DNA of 64,000 nucleotides from contig JAQVHS010000001.1 of the NCBI GenBank assembly GCA_028696075.1, positions 124,927-188,926 of the forward strand. The letters are read 5' to 3'. How positions within the stretch are numbered: the stretch's first letter is position 1; the number at the start of each line of letters is the position of its first letter. Positions 28,185-36,995 of this stretch are shown here, in pieces. This DNA is from Candidatus Gastranaerophilales bacterium. GTDB lineage: Bacteria > Cyanobacteriota > Vampirovibrionia > Gastranaerophilales > JAILCC01. Both the position numbers and the translations under genes were made by a program. The notes beneath the pieces are model-generated. The model was not told the origin of the DNA, did no database searches, and saw nothing but the letters and a program-made list of their open reading frames with translations.

Positions 28185-28997
28185 ATGAAAAATCTTGATA
28201 AAGTACAAGCGTTAATAGCAGGTGATGGGGAACTTCCTGTAATGGTAGCAAAAATTGCAGCGAGGGAAGGATTTGATGTAATTTGCATATCTCTTTCACA
28301 TAAAAATCGCAATCAGCTGCATAAATACTGCAAAAAAGTTTATACTTTCGGTGTCGGAGAAGTTACAAAAATCATCAATACTTTAAAAGAAAACAGCGTA
28401 AAGCAGCTGACATTTATAGGCAAGGTTTCAAAAGAAGTCTTGTTCCGAAACCCCCGTTTGGATAAAAAAGCTTTCAACCTTTTAAAATCAGCCAAACAGT
28501 TAAACGATGACGCCCTTATGCTAATAATGGTCGAAGAACTTGAAAGAGAAGGGATAAAAGTTCTTGACCAGACATTATTTATAAAAGAACTTTTGGTCAA
28601 AAAAGGCACGCTTGGCAATATAGAGCCTGATAATCAGCAACTTGAAGATATCGAATTCGGTTTTAAAACAGCAAAAGAAATAGGCGGGCTTGATATAGGT
28701 CAAAGCGTGGTAGTGCAGGATAAAATGATTTTAGCGGTAGAAGCAATCGAAGGTACCGATAAATGTATAGAAAGAGGCGGTAAACTGGGCAGCAAAAGAG
28801 CCACGGTAGTGAAAGTAAGCAAGCCGAAACAAGATAAAAGATTTGATATCCCGACAGTAGGGCTTCGCACCCTTCATGTAATGAAACGCTTTGGTGCAAA
28901 TGTTTTAGCGCTTGAAGCCAACGAAACTTTTATAGTTGAGGAAGAAAAAATGATAGAATATGCGAACAAACACAATATTGTAGTGGTGGCGGTATGA
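28185..28997 (+). CDS. lpxI: UDP-2,3-diacylglucosamine pyrophosphatase LpxI
   Basis: 270 aa, the LpxI (DUF1009) family, which hydrolyses UDP-2,3-diacylglucosamine to lipid X in organisms lacking LpxH. Seen: N-terminal ALIAGDGELPVMVAKIAARE, KQLTFIGKVSKEVLFR, DDALMLIMVEELEREGIKVL and the C-terminal domain with AVEAIEGTDKCIERGG and DKRFDIPTVGLRTLHVMKRF. Four-base overlap with lpxB, which uses its product, gives a coherent lipid A operon. Confidence 0.93.
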   Translation: MKNLDKVQALIAGDGELPVMVAKIAAREGFDVICISLSHKNRNQLHKYCKKVYTFGVGEVTKIINTLKENSVKQLTFIGKVSKEVLFRNPRLDKKAFNLLKSAKQLNDDALMLIMVEELEREGIKVLDQTLFIKELLVKKGTLGNIEPDNQQLEDIEFGFKTAKEIGGLDIGQSVVVQDKMILAVEAIEGTDKCIERGGKLGSKRATVVKVSKPKQDKRFDIPTVGLRTLHVMKRFGANVLALEANETFIVEEEKMIEYANKHNIVVVAV

Positions 28998-30133
28998 AAA
29001 AACTATTTATCATAACAGGCGAACATTCAGGTGATATGCATGCTGCTACGGTGGTAAAAGAACTTCAAGAAACTATGCCCGATTTAGTTATAGAAGGTGT
29101 AGGCGGTAAAAATATGGAAGCTGCCGGAGTAAAAATCTTTAAAGACCATTCAAAAATGAATGTAGTCGGTCTTAGCATAAAAGCTATCTTTGACCATTTT
29201 AAACTGGGCAAGGAAATAATAGACTATCTTAACAATGAATATAAGCCTGACTTGGTACTGCTGATAGATTACGGCGGTTTTAACCTTCAAATTGCAAAAA
29301 TTTTAAAAAAATACAATTTTGAAACATTTTATTATATTTCCCCGCAGGTATGGGCATCGCGCAAACACCGCGTAAGCAAGATAAGAAAGTATATTTCACA
29401 GTTAATGGTAATTTTCCCGTTTGAAGAAAAATTCTACAAAAAAGAAAATATCACGGCAAAATATGTAGGTCATCCTTTGGTATCACAGCTTTATTTCGGA
29501 TATACAAAAGAAGACTTTATAGCCCAAAACGGTTTAAACCCGAATAAAAAAATAGTAGGTGTATTCCCCGGCAGCCGCAAATTTGAGCTTCAATATATGA
29601 TGCCGGTTTACAAAGAAGCTATAAGGGAAATATACGACCATCAAAAGAAAATCCAATTCTGCATTTCACAGGCAGAAAATATGGATGAAAAATTCTTAAA
29701 CAAATACATAGACGACCTTAAAAACGAAGGTATTGATATTAAATTAATAAAAGGACAAAATCACGCGCTTTTAGCCTGTTCTGACGCTTTAATATTAACA
29801 TCGGGTACGGTAACGCTTGAAGCGGCAATGTATGAAACCCCTATGGCAGTGTGCTACAAAGGACCGTTGCCATTCTATTGGATATATTTAGCAATCAGAC
29901 ATATTTCAAAAGTATCTTTACCAAACATAGTTGCATCAAAAGACATCGTACAGGAATTTATTCAGCACAGAGCGCAGCCTGAACTTATTGCAAGTGAAAT
30001 TTTGAGCCTGCTTCATAATCAGCCGAAACGTGAAAAAATGATAGCAGAGCTTAAAAAAATAAAAGAAAAATTCGGAGAAAAAATAGCGTCCAAAGAAGTT
30101 GCAAAAACTATTAAGGAGTATTTTAATGTCTAA
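28994..30133 (+). CDS. lpxB: Lipid-A-disaccharide synthase
   Basis: A 379-aa GT19 glycosyltransferase condensing lipid X with UDP-2,3-diacylglucosamine. Seen: FIITGEHSGDMHAATVVKEL, EGVGGKNMEAAGVKIF, LLIDYGGFNLQIAK, YYISPQVWASRKHRVSKIRK, FPFEEKFYKKE, YVGHPLV, GVFPGSRKFEL and a C-terminal TSGTVTLEAAMYETPMAVCY. Full length. It overlaps lpxI upstream and the acyltransferase gene downstream. Confidence 0.95.
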   Translation: MKKLFIITGEHSGDMHAATVVKELQETMPDLVIEGVGGKNMEAAGVKIFKDHSKMNVVGLSIKAIFDHFKLGKEIIDYLNNEYKPDLVLLIDYGGFNLQIAKILKKYNFETFYYISPQVWASRKHRVSKIRKYISQLMVIFPFEEKFYKKENITAKYVGHPLVSQLYFGYTKEDFIAQNGLNPNKKIVGVFPGSRKFELQYMMPVYKEAIREIYDHQKKIQFCISQAENMDEKFLNKYIDDLKNEGIDIKLIKGQNHALLACSDALILTSGTVTLEAAMYETPMAVCYKGPLPFYWIYLAIRHISKVSLPNIVASKDIVQEFIQHRAQPELIASEILSLLHNQPKREKMIAELKKIKEKFGEKIASKEVAKTIKEYFNV

Positions 30134-30818
30134 TACAAAGGGTCTGCGATTACATGAAAAGACCCCTACCCAGCGTTTTAAAATAAAACTTGCTGCTAAT
30201 GCTGTTTTTTACGGTTATTTGAATTTTTTAGACTTGTTAATGAAAAAGCATACCATAAATTATTCTTGTGAAAAAAAAGGCGTTATTTATGCAACCTGGC
30301 ATGGAACTCAAATAGGTATGGGTCTTTTCCCTAAAGAACATCGTAAAAACATAAATATCTTAATCAGCCCCAGTAACGACGGTGAAATCATTGCACAAGT
30401 TTGTCATTTGCTTGGTTTTTCATTAATCAGAGGCTCTTTTCAACGTGAAGGCGAAAAGGCTATGAGAGAAATGATAAAAGCATTAAAAGCCGGAGAAAAT
30501 ATAGCATTTTTCCCTGACGGTCCTATAGGCCCGGCCAAAAAAGTAAAAAAGGGATTGATTAAACTGGCAAAAATGAGCGGCTGTCCGATAATTCCCATTA
30601 TGACGCACTACACCAACACCGTAAGCCTTAATTCCTGGGACAATTATAATATTCCCGTGGGATTAAGCCATGGCACACTTATTATGGGGGAAAAGATTTA
30701 CGTTGAAGAGAATTGTTCTATAGAAGAAGAAAAAAACTACCGCCACCTTGTAGAAGCAAAAATCTCCGAACTCGAAAAGACGGTATTTGATGAACATAAA
30801 ACAAAATGGGGGAAATAA
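30126..30818 (+). CDS. Lysophospholipid acyltransferase family protein (DUF374)
   Basis: 230 aa. The start ATG at 30126 has AAGGAG seven bases upstream and overlaps lpxB by 8 bases; an ATG at 30099 inside lpxB is less likely. It matches the DUF374 branch of LPLAT acyltransferases: YATWHGTQIGMG near 55, LISPSNDGEIIAQVCHLLGF, IRGSFQREGEKAMREMIKAL, FFPDGPIGPAKKVKKGLIKL and SGCPIIPIMTHY. In its lipid A operon it may add the secondary acyl chain, replacing LpxL/LpxM (inference from context). Confidence 0.87.
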   Translation: MSNTKGLRLHEKTPTQRFKIKLAANAVFYGYLNFLDLLMKKHTINYSCEKKGVIYATWHGTQIGMGLFPKEHRKNINILISPSNDGEIIAQVCHLLGFSLIRGSFQREGEKAMREMIKALKAGENIAFFPDGPIGPAKKVKKGLIKLAKMSGCPIIPIMTHYTNTVSLNSWDNYNIPVGLSHGTLIMGEKIYVEENCSIEEEKNYRHLVEAKISELEKTVFDEHKTKWGK

Positions 30819-30821
30819 AAA

Positions 30822-31418
30822 ATGGCGAATATTATCACAATCACAAGAATGCTTTTAGCTGTTATAGCAATTACGCTGCTTTATTTTAAAACACCCGCAG
30901 CTTATATAACCTCTTTTATTCTCACGATTTTTGTAATTTGGGGTGACGGGCTTGACGGTTTTGTAGCAAGAAAATTCAATGAATGTTCCAAGTTTGGCGC
31001 GGTGTTGGATATTTTAGGCGACAGAATAGTAGAAAACATTTATTGGATTGCTTTTGCGACTTTAGCTATGGTAGCGCCATGGGTTCCTCTGGTAGTAGTG
31101 ATAAGGGGAATTTTAACAGACGGAATAAGGGCTTTGGCATTAGAACAGGGTTATACCGCATTCGGCGAAACAACAATGATGCAGGGAAAAGTTGCCAAAT
31201 TCATAGTTGCATCGAATTTTTCACGTTTTACCTACGCTGTATGCAAGGCGCTTGCATTTACTTTAATGATAGCGGCGTATATGCCTTTGGATTACAGTTT
31301 TAAACCGGTAATATTCAATGCAGCTACAGTGTGTGTTTATATTTCGGTATTTTTCTGTGTAGTGAGGGGCTTGCCTGTATTAACGGAAAGCAAAAGATTT
31401 TTCAATGAAAAACAGTAA
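30822..31418 (+). CDS. CDP-alcohol phosphatidyltransferase, PgsA-like
   Basis: 198 aa with the full CDP-alcohol phosphatidyltransferase motif, DGLDGFVARKFNECSKFG then AVLDILGDR, and about five hydrophobic helices. Length and N-terminus (ANIITITRMLLAVIAITLLY) match phosphatidylglycerophosphate synthase, which joins CDP-diacylglycerol to glycerol-3-phosphate. The alcohol substrate cannot be proved from motif alone. Three bases after the acyltransferase gene, consistent with an envelope-lipid operon. Confidence 0.85.
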   Translation: MANIITITRMLLAVIAITLLYFKTPAAYITSFILTIFVIWGDGLDGFVARKFNECSKFGAVLDILGDRIVENIYWIAFATLAMVAPWVPLVVVIRGILTDGIRALALEQGYTAFGETTMMQGKVAKFIVASNFSRFTYAVCKALAFTLMIAAYMPLDYSFKPVIFNAATVCVYISVFFCVVRGLPVLTESKRFFNEKQ

Positions 31419-31875
31419 CTTTAAAATAGTACTTTACGAACCTGAAATCCCCCAAAACACCGGGAATATTGCCAGATTATGCGCTTGCAGCGGAAGCGAA
31501 TTGTTTTTAGCGGGCAAATTAGGTTTTTCTATAGATGAAAAACATGTAAAAAGAGCGGGTTTAGACTATTGGGACGACGTCAAAATCACCCGTGCAGCAA
31601 CTTTGGAAGAAATATTTGAAAAATATCCCGATTCAAACAAATTCTTTATCACAACAAAAGCTGCAAAATCCCATTTTGCAGCAGAATTTAAAGAAGGAGA
31701 TTTTCTTATTTTCGGCAGCGAAACAAAGGGTTTGCCAAAAGCCTTGCTGGAAGAAAATTTTAACACATGTTTAAGAATTCCGATGATAGAGGAAAAAAGA
31801 AGCTTAAACCTGTCAAACAGCGTTTCTATTGTGTTATACGAAGCTATACGGCAAAGCGGAAATACAGCAATCTAG
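31405..31875 (+). CDS. trmL: tRNA (cytidine/uridine-2'-O-)-methyltransferase TrmL
   Basis: A 156-aa SPOUT methyltransferase for the wobble ribose of some tRNA-Leu. Seen: LYEPEIPQNTGNIARLCACS, FLAGKLGFSIDEKHVKRAGL, FGSETKGLPKALL and IPMIEEKRSLNLSNSVSIVL, which form the knotted SAM site. It overlaps the PgsA-like gene by 14 bases. Its TAG stop and the stop of convergent fliD share the four bases CTAG. Confidence 0.92.
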   Translation: MKNSNFKIVLYEPEIPQNTGNIARLCACSGSELFLAGKLGFSIDEKHVKRAGLDYWDDVKITRAATLEEIFEKYPDSNKFFITTKAAKSHFAAEFKEGDFLIFGSETKGLPKALLEENFNTCLRIPMIEEKRSLNLSNSVSIVLYEAIRQSGNTAI

Positions 31876-33623
31876 GAAAAATAAGAAGACTGGCTTTGCA
31901 GCTGGGCAATATAGGTATCCATTTGCTGAAACTGTTTCTCCAGCCTTGCCTGATAAGCTTCCAAATATGATTGTTTCTTCTTAAGTCTGTCATTCAAGGT
32001 TTTGACACCGGATTCCAAGCTTTCTTTTTTAGATGCAAAATAACCATTTTCAATATCCAGATAATTATCAAGGGTCGTGCTTAATTTTTGCATAACACCT
32101 GTAATTTCCGTAGTAGCATTACCGATAAAAAGCGCTTTTACCCCTGCAGGGTCTTGCTCCATAGCTTCTTGAAATTTAGCGGAATCAAACACAAGCTTCG
32201 TAGAAACATTATCAGTATCAGTAGTAACTTTACCGGTAGAAACACCTATGGCAGACATCGAAGAAGCGTTGGCGCTCAAGCCGGGTACTATATTCATAAT
32301 ATTCATAGTAATTTCATTCAGCATGCTGTTTAACGAAGAATCATATTTAAAATTCCCGCTTGAAGCAGTAGCTTTTTTGACCTCGGTTTGAAGTTCGTTG
32401 TACTGTTTAACAAACGACTCGATTTTAGAGGTCAATTCAGTAGTGTCATTGGTAACCGTAACACTTACAGGCTCGTCTGTGGGCGTGGTTTGAAGCAAGT
32501 TCAACGTTAAACCCGCGATACCCGTTGAGGCTTCATTAAGAGTATTTGAAGCTGTTTCAAAAGTAGTGCCGTTAATTTCAACGATTGCATTTTTGCCAAG
32601 CGATTGTGATTTTGCGGTTAACTCCCCGGCTTCTGTTGTCAAACCCGCAACCTGAGTAAAATTAGAAGTCCCTGCTTCAATATTAATTGTTGTAGCTCCC
32701 GGGTCTTTTGACTTTATGATAAGCCTGTTTTCAATCGCATCATAGTTAGCGGTAACATTTGCATCGGGGTTATTATTAATTTGATAAATCAGCCCGTTAA
32801 GAGAAGTAGAAGAATCGATAGTAAATTCCGCATCTCCTATTTTAAAAGTTCCTGCCGTAACAGGAGTTGCAAAATTAGCGGCATTGCCTACCATGGGTTG
32901 TTCCTGCTTAATTTGATTTAATTTTTTTGTACTGACTAAAGAAGTCAAATCCCCTTCTTCATCATATTCATAGTTCAAGCTCAAGAATGACCACAAATTA
33001 CCTGTATCATTGCTTGCCCCCAGTTTTACATCGGTAACGTCAGTATCAGTTAAATCCATTTCAAACTTGCCGTCAGAATTTATGAACGCACTGCCTTCTT
33101 TTTCGGTTAACCCGTCAATCCAGGAAAACAAGTCTTCTACAGTAGTATCTTTTGTAACTTCAAATTCGCTTTTTTTATTATTAATATAAACAGAAACAGT
33201 ACCTTTATTAACGACGCCGTTATTTAATTCCACAATTTTAGTAGATGTATCCGCAATAAGCCCCAAAGAATTTTGACCTGTTGCAGCGGTAGGAGTTGCA
33301 AGCTGTTTAATATTGATATTAAAATTCTGCAGCGCAGTATTATTAGAAGCGGTAGCAGTTAAATATTTAGTTTCGGAAACACTGACCCCTTTTCTGTTAA
33401 AAATATCAAAAGCGCTGATAATATTAGAATCGGTAAAAGCTTTAACCGTGGATTTTAACGTAGTAGCTTTGGTTTTTAAAGTATTTAAGGCAGTTTGCTG
33501 CGTTTCTGTGTTTGTAATTTTAGTTTGAATTGAAGTCAATTTTTGTTTTTCCAAAGCAACGAGCGCTTCAACCCAAGAAGATGTGTCAAGTCCGGAACCT
33601 ACCCCGCTAAAAGAAATTGACAT
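31872..33623 (-). CDS. fliD: Flagellar filament cap protein FliD
   Basis: 583 aa. N-terminal ISFSGVGSGLDTSSWVEALV with a helical ALEKQKLTSIQTKITNTETQ, repeated beta domains in the middle (e.g. TAGTFKIGDAEFTIDSST), and a C-terminal coiled coil (SGVKTLNDRLKKKQSYLEAY, LEKQFQQMDTYIAQLQSQSS). FliD caps the filament tip and promotes flagellin assembly. It is separate from the main flagellar operon and has no fliS or flagellin gene beside it. GGGGAGA precedes the start. Confidence 0.92.
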   Translation of the reverse strand: MSISFSGVGSGLDTSSWVEALVALEKQKLTSIQTKITNTETQQTALNTLKTKATTLKSTVKAFTDSNIISAFDIFNRKGVSVSETKYLTATASNNTALQNFNINIKQLATPTAATGQNSLGLIADTSTKIVELNNGVVNKGTVSVYINNKKSEFEVTKDTTVEDLFSWIDGLTEKEGSAFINSDGKFEMDLTDTDVTDVKLGASNDTGNLWSFLSLNYEYDEEGDLTSLVSTKKLNQIKQEQPMVGNAANFATPVTAGTFKIGDAEFTIDSSTSLNGLIYQINNNPDANVTANYDAIENRLIIKSKDPGATTINIEAGTSNFTQVAGLTTEAGELTAKSQSLGKNAIVEINGTTFETASNTLNEASTGIAGLTLNLLQTTPTDEPVSVTVTNDTTELTSKIESFVKQYNELQTEVKKATASSGNFKYDSSLNSMLNEITMNIMNIVPGLSANASSMSAIGVSTGKVTTDTDNVSTKLVFDSAKFQEAMEQDPAGVKALFIGNATTEITGVMQKLSTTLDNYLDIENGYFASKKESLESGVKTLNDRLKKKQSYLEAYQARLEKQFQQMDTYIAQLQSQSSYFS

Positions 33624-33690
33624 ATATCTCTCCCCACATTAATATACTCTAATTATAAACACTTTGGCTTTCTTTTCTATCCTTTGAATA

Positions 33691-34102
33691 GCGGATTTTC
33701 AGAAGGGCGCCGTGTGAGGCGTACTGACACACATTGCTGTACGTAGAACATGGAACTAAGCTGAACCCAGCCCGTGAGGTGTGAGGAAATGATGAATTTT
33801 CTCACACCCTGAAAATCCAAGACAGCGGATTTTTGCAAGGCTGACGAGCAAAGCGAGGAAATGCCGTCCAAGTGAGGAGAGTGATGAAATGAAGCCTTTT
33901 GCTTTAGCAAAATGGCGGAATGAAATTCAAACTCTACGAACTGCAAAAATCCAAGAAGCGGATTTTCAGAAGGGCGCCGTGTGAGGTGTGCTGACACACA
34001 TTGCTGTACGTAGAACACGGAACTAAGCCGAACCCAGCCCGTGAGGTGTGAGGAAATGATGAATTTTCTCACACCCTGAAAATCCAAGACAGCGGATTTT
34101 TG
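33691..34102. repeat. 145-bp direct repeat pair
   Basis: Bases 33691-33835 recur at 33958-34102 (offset 267) with only a handful of substitutions. Each copy contains inverted pieces such as 'tctcacaccctgaaaatcc' and a 'gcggattttc'/'gcggattttt' pair bracketing it. The 1-kb gap between fliD and yqeK is filled by these repeats and related GC-richer sequence; open frames on the minus strand there (33677-34373) follow the repeat and are not genes. Confidence 0.85.
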
Positions 34103-34119
34103 ACTGCGTGAGCCGATGT

Positions 34120-34352
34120 TCATCTGAAAAGGCTTGCAAAGGGCAAGGCTTTGGAGGATGAACATAATACCACCGCCGTTGCGAAGTGAATGGAATGAAC
34201 GCAGCGGAGCAATCTACATTGAAACAAATTGCGATAGCAATTTTGCTTTCAATGATTGCACAGGCGGAGAAATGCATAAGCCAGTGCGAAGGTGGCGGTT
34301 GCGGTGGGCAATCGCTACTAAACACTACGATGGCGACGTAGGATAATTGAGC
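34120..34352. repeat. Repeat element related to the one at 11.7-11.9 kb, inverted
   Basis: The plus strand here carries 'aaaaggcttgc..aaagggcaagg' near 34127 and 'atggcgacgtaggataat' at 34330. Both occur on the minus strand at 11790-11850, in the same order, with other spacing. A 'gaacgcagcggagcaatc' inside also echoes the repeat family at the window start. To 34648 the gap then holds imperfect 'cagcttcccagct'-type pyrimidine-rich repeats. Confidence 0.6.
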
Positions 34353-34648
34353 CTCGAACTTGCGGATTGGCACTAGGCTGACCGAAACACAGTGCAGGTA
34401 ACGCCGTCTGTTCGAAGCAACCCGATGAGGGTTGCAAGTTGTGTAAATTCAAGAATGAATAGCACCGGACTTTAGAAATGGACAATCAATATTAAATACT
34501 TTCAGTCTTCCACTTTGATGGCAAAGGTTAATGAAAAATGTAATTCTGTCATCGAATTACGTAACACATACAAGCATGACACCTCTTCACCTAATCCCAG
34601 CCTCCCAGCTTCTTAGCTTCCTTAAGCTCTTCACCTTAGCCCAGCCTC

Positions 34649-35233
34649 TCAGCTTCCCAGCTGCCTAGCTTCCTTCAAACCGGCATTATAGATTTCAATA
34701 GTAGCGCAATTAACCGGCAAATTCCTGTCAATCAGGCTTTTAATAGTCATCTTAATACAATAAAAAACAGCATCATCCATACTGTTATTTTTATCAAGTT
34801 CAGCATTTATGCCGTCGGTCAAACTCTTCTCCCTTGTATTGATTTCGGTTTTGTCGGACAAAAACACAACTTTCTCAAGGTCTGACATATTAATTCTACC
34901 CATAGTATGATTTTTGATGGCGTTTAGAATATCCCCATCTTCAATCCCAAACTCTTTTTGGGCAACAAAAGCGCCAACGGGAGCGTGAAGAACTTTCATA
35001 CATTCCAACTCTTCTTTTGGGATATCCAGATTATTCTCTTTTACAATTTCGAGCAATTTATCATAAGAAAAACCTTTTGCGCAGTCGTGCAAAAGCGCAG
35101 CCAACGCTGCTTTTTCCTTATCAACATGGAATCTGTCGGCAAGCTTAATCGCCATATCACGAGCCCCTAAAGAATGCCTGAATTTTTCTTCGTCCAAATT
35201 TTCCTTCAAATATTTTACAATTTTCTCAAACAT
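34649..35233 (-). CDS. yqeK: YqeK-type HD-domain hydrolase
   Basis: 194 aa from the ATG at 35233 (AGGGGG upstream, one base after the nadD stop); an ATG at 35254 inside nadD is less likely. HD-domain motifs: FRHSLGARDMAIKLADRF, ALLHDCAKGF, HAPVGAFVAQKEF and KNHTMGRINMSDLEKVVFLS. YqeK proteins hydrolyse diadenosine tetraphosphate and usually follow nadD, as here. The last residues (KEARQLGS) are encoded by DNA that merges into an adjacent repeat, so the C-terminus may have been extended. Confidence 0.9.
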   Translation of the reverse strand: MFEKIVKYLKENLDEEKFRHSLGARDMAIKLADRFHVDKEKAALAALLHDCAKGFSYDKLLEIVKENNLDIPKEELECMKVLHAPVGAFVAQKEFGIEDGDILNAIKNHTMGRINMSDLEKVVFLSDKTEINTREKSLTDGINAELDKNNSMDDAVFYCIKMTIKSLIDRNLPVNCATIEIYNAGLKEARQLGS

Positions 35234-35234
35234 A

Positions 35235-35819
35235 TTACCCCCTGTATAAATCATTTTTTTTAATATAACGCTCCACGGCAGGAGGCACTAAATCCGTAAC
35301 AGGCTTGTAATTTTTAAGCCTTTCTCTAATCATAGTTGAGGATATGTCGACTTTAGAAGCATTTAAAAAATCAAAATCAACATCCTTTAAGTTTTTACAT
35401 CCTTCGGCTTCTTTTTCATCTCTTACAATCACAATGAAGTGCAAGAGCTTTATCAATTCTTCACCCTGATGCCAGCTGTAAATATTCAAAAACGCGTCTG
35501 TTCCTATAATAAAGTTTATCTTGCCTTCAATATCGGGCAAAGTCCTATAAAGCTCAATAATAGTAGGATATGTATAAGACTTGTCTTCACGTTTATATTC
35601 AATATCGCTTATTTTAAAGAAAGGATAATCAGCAAGCGCAAGTTCCAGCATTTTATACCGATGCGCAGACTGTTCAATCCCGACTTCTTTATGAGGCGGC
35701 TTATAAGCAGGCACAAAAATTATTTCATCAAAGTTATAATGATTTCTTGCCTCACAGGCAAAGTGTATGTGAGCATTATGCACAGGGTTAAAAGACCCCA
35801 TAAACAAACAATATTTCAT
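35235..35819 (-). CDS. nadD: Nicotinate-nucleotide adenylyltransferase
   Basis: A 194-aa enzyme converting nicotinate mononucleotide and ATP to deamido-NAD. The nucleotidyltransferase motif MGSFNPVHNAHIHFACEA, FVPAYKPPHKE, a FIIGTDAFLNIYSWHQGEEL block and the C-terminal ISSTMIRERL (ISxTxxR) are all present. Second gene of a uridine-kinase-like, nadD, yqeK operon with 2-base and 1-base gaps. Confidence 0.95.
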   Translation of the reverse strand: MKYCLFMGSFNPVHNAHIHFACEARNHYNFDEIIFVPAYKPPHKEVGIEQSAHRYKMLELALADYPFFKISDIEYKREDKSYTYPTIIELYRTLPDIEGKINFIIGTDAFLNIYSWHQGEELIKLLHFIVIVRDEKEAEGCKNLKDVDFDFLNASKVDISSTMIRERLKNYKPVTDLVPPAVERYIKKNDLYRG

Positions 35820-35821
35820 CG

Positions 35822-36712
35822 TTAAACGAGTTCCGCTTCTCTTGAATTTAATTTCGCTTCTTTTATTATATCAACAATTTTATTTGTGAAAACTTTATAT
35901 TGTTCAATGCTTGCCTCACCGTTCAAAACTATATCGGCATGTTCTTTTGCAGGTCTGATATAAATCCTTGCCTTTTCATTGGCATTATTATAAACTCTGT
36001 CGGCGCTTTCACCCAAATCCCTGTCCATAGCGCGTTTATACCAGCGTTTTTTCTGAACTGCTTCATCAATATCAACAAAAATTTTAAGGTCAAAAGAATC
36101 CCTTATCTTTTCATTAAACGTAAATAACCCCTCAGAGATAATTATTTTGGCAGGTGTACAAAATATTTTATCATCCCATCTTTTGGCGGTTCCTGACATG
36201 TCATATTCAGGCAAATACACTGCCAGCCCTTGTTTCAAAAAGTTCAGGTGAGCCGCAAGCAAATCCAGTTCAAACGCTTCGGGACAATCAAGGTCATAAT
36301 TCTCAACAAACCTGTCAAAGCTCCCTGCCGCCTTTACCATCTCCGAGCGGTCATAATAATAATTATCAATATTAATTTTTGTGATGAAATTCTTATATTT
36401 ATTTTGTCTTGCAAACTCATCCAAGCCGTTAATAATTTCGTTAGTGATAGTAGTTTTGCCGCTGGCGGTTTCGCCTGCTATACCTATTGTAGTTTGCTTA
36501 AGAGTTTCTCCCGCAAAGGCTTTTATCAGCTTTTCCAGCGCACCCTGCCTAAATTCAACAATAACGGGGATTTCCTGATTAAAATTCCATTCCAAAAATT
36601 TCCTTATATTCCGCTCAAAAATGGAATTATCATCAATAAATAAACTTTCAAGTTTTTTAATTTCTCTTTCAATGGGGTTGCTAAAATATTTGTGAGAAAG
36701 GTTATTTAGCAC
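35822..36712 (-). CDS. Uridine kinase-like P-loop kinase
   Basis: 296 aa, starting at GTG with TAGGAG eight bases upstream. The Walker A motif is GIAGETASGKTTITNEI at about residue 81, followed by INIDNYYYDRSEM and a FDLKIFVDIDEAVQKKRW then YKRAMDRDLGES region typical of uridine kinase/phosphoribulokinase-type enzymes. The N-terminal ~75 residues are an extra helical segment not found in short uridine kinases. Substrate (uridine or another nucleoside/sugar) not proven. First full gene of the nadD operon, overlapping a small frame upstream. Confidence 0.8.
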   Translation of the reverse strand: MLNNLSHKYFSNPIEREIKKLESLFIDDNSIFERNIRKFLEWNFNQEIPVIVEFRQGALEKLIKAFAGETLKQTTIGIAGETASGKTTITNEIINGLDEFARQNKYKNFITKINIDNYYYDRSEMVKAAGSFDRFVENYDLDCPEAFELDLLAAHLNFLKQGLAVYLPEYDMSGTAKRWDDKIFCTPAKIIISEGLFTFNEKIRDSFDLKIFVDIDEAVQKKRWYKRAMDRDLGESADRVYNNANEKARIYIRPAKEHADIVLNGEASIEQYKVFTNKIVDIIKEAKLNSREAELV

Positions 36713-36830
36713 CGTAGTCTCCTAATAGTTTTGTATTAATCAATGCATGAAAATCGGACTGAACCCCCAAAATAACATCGGTTTGTTCTATAAAATACAA
36801 AAAATTATCGCCAGCCATCATACTTTCCAT
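36702..36830 (-). CDS. 42-aa small protein upstream of the kinase gene
   Basis: ATG at 36830 with CAGGA just upstream. The frame encodes MESMMAGDNFLYFIEQTDVI and continues to LLGDYGAK, and its end overlaps the kinase GTG start by 11 bases. The overlap suggests coupling, or a leader peptide. No family recognised; it could be chance. Confidence 0.4.
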   Translation of the reverse strand: MESMMAGDNFLYFIEQTDVILGVQSDFHALINTKLLGDYGAK

Positions 36831-36995
36831 ATTCCTGTTTATTATATTTTAACCTTAAGAAAAAAATTTTTTGATATGTTAAGAAAAAATATTACAAAAT
36901 ATTAAGCATTTCAATGCAAATCTCTTTTAAAGGCAATTTTTTATAGCCCTGATACTTAATTAATATATACAGAGTATAACAAGAGAGAGAAGATT

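Noticed and set aside
33677-34373. Two open frames of 116 and 162 codons on the minus strand
   Set aside because: Both follow the 145-bp repeat copies and contain duplicated peptide; they are repeat artefacts.
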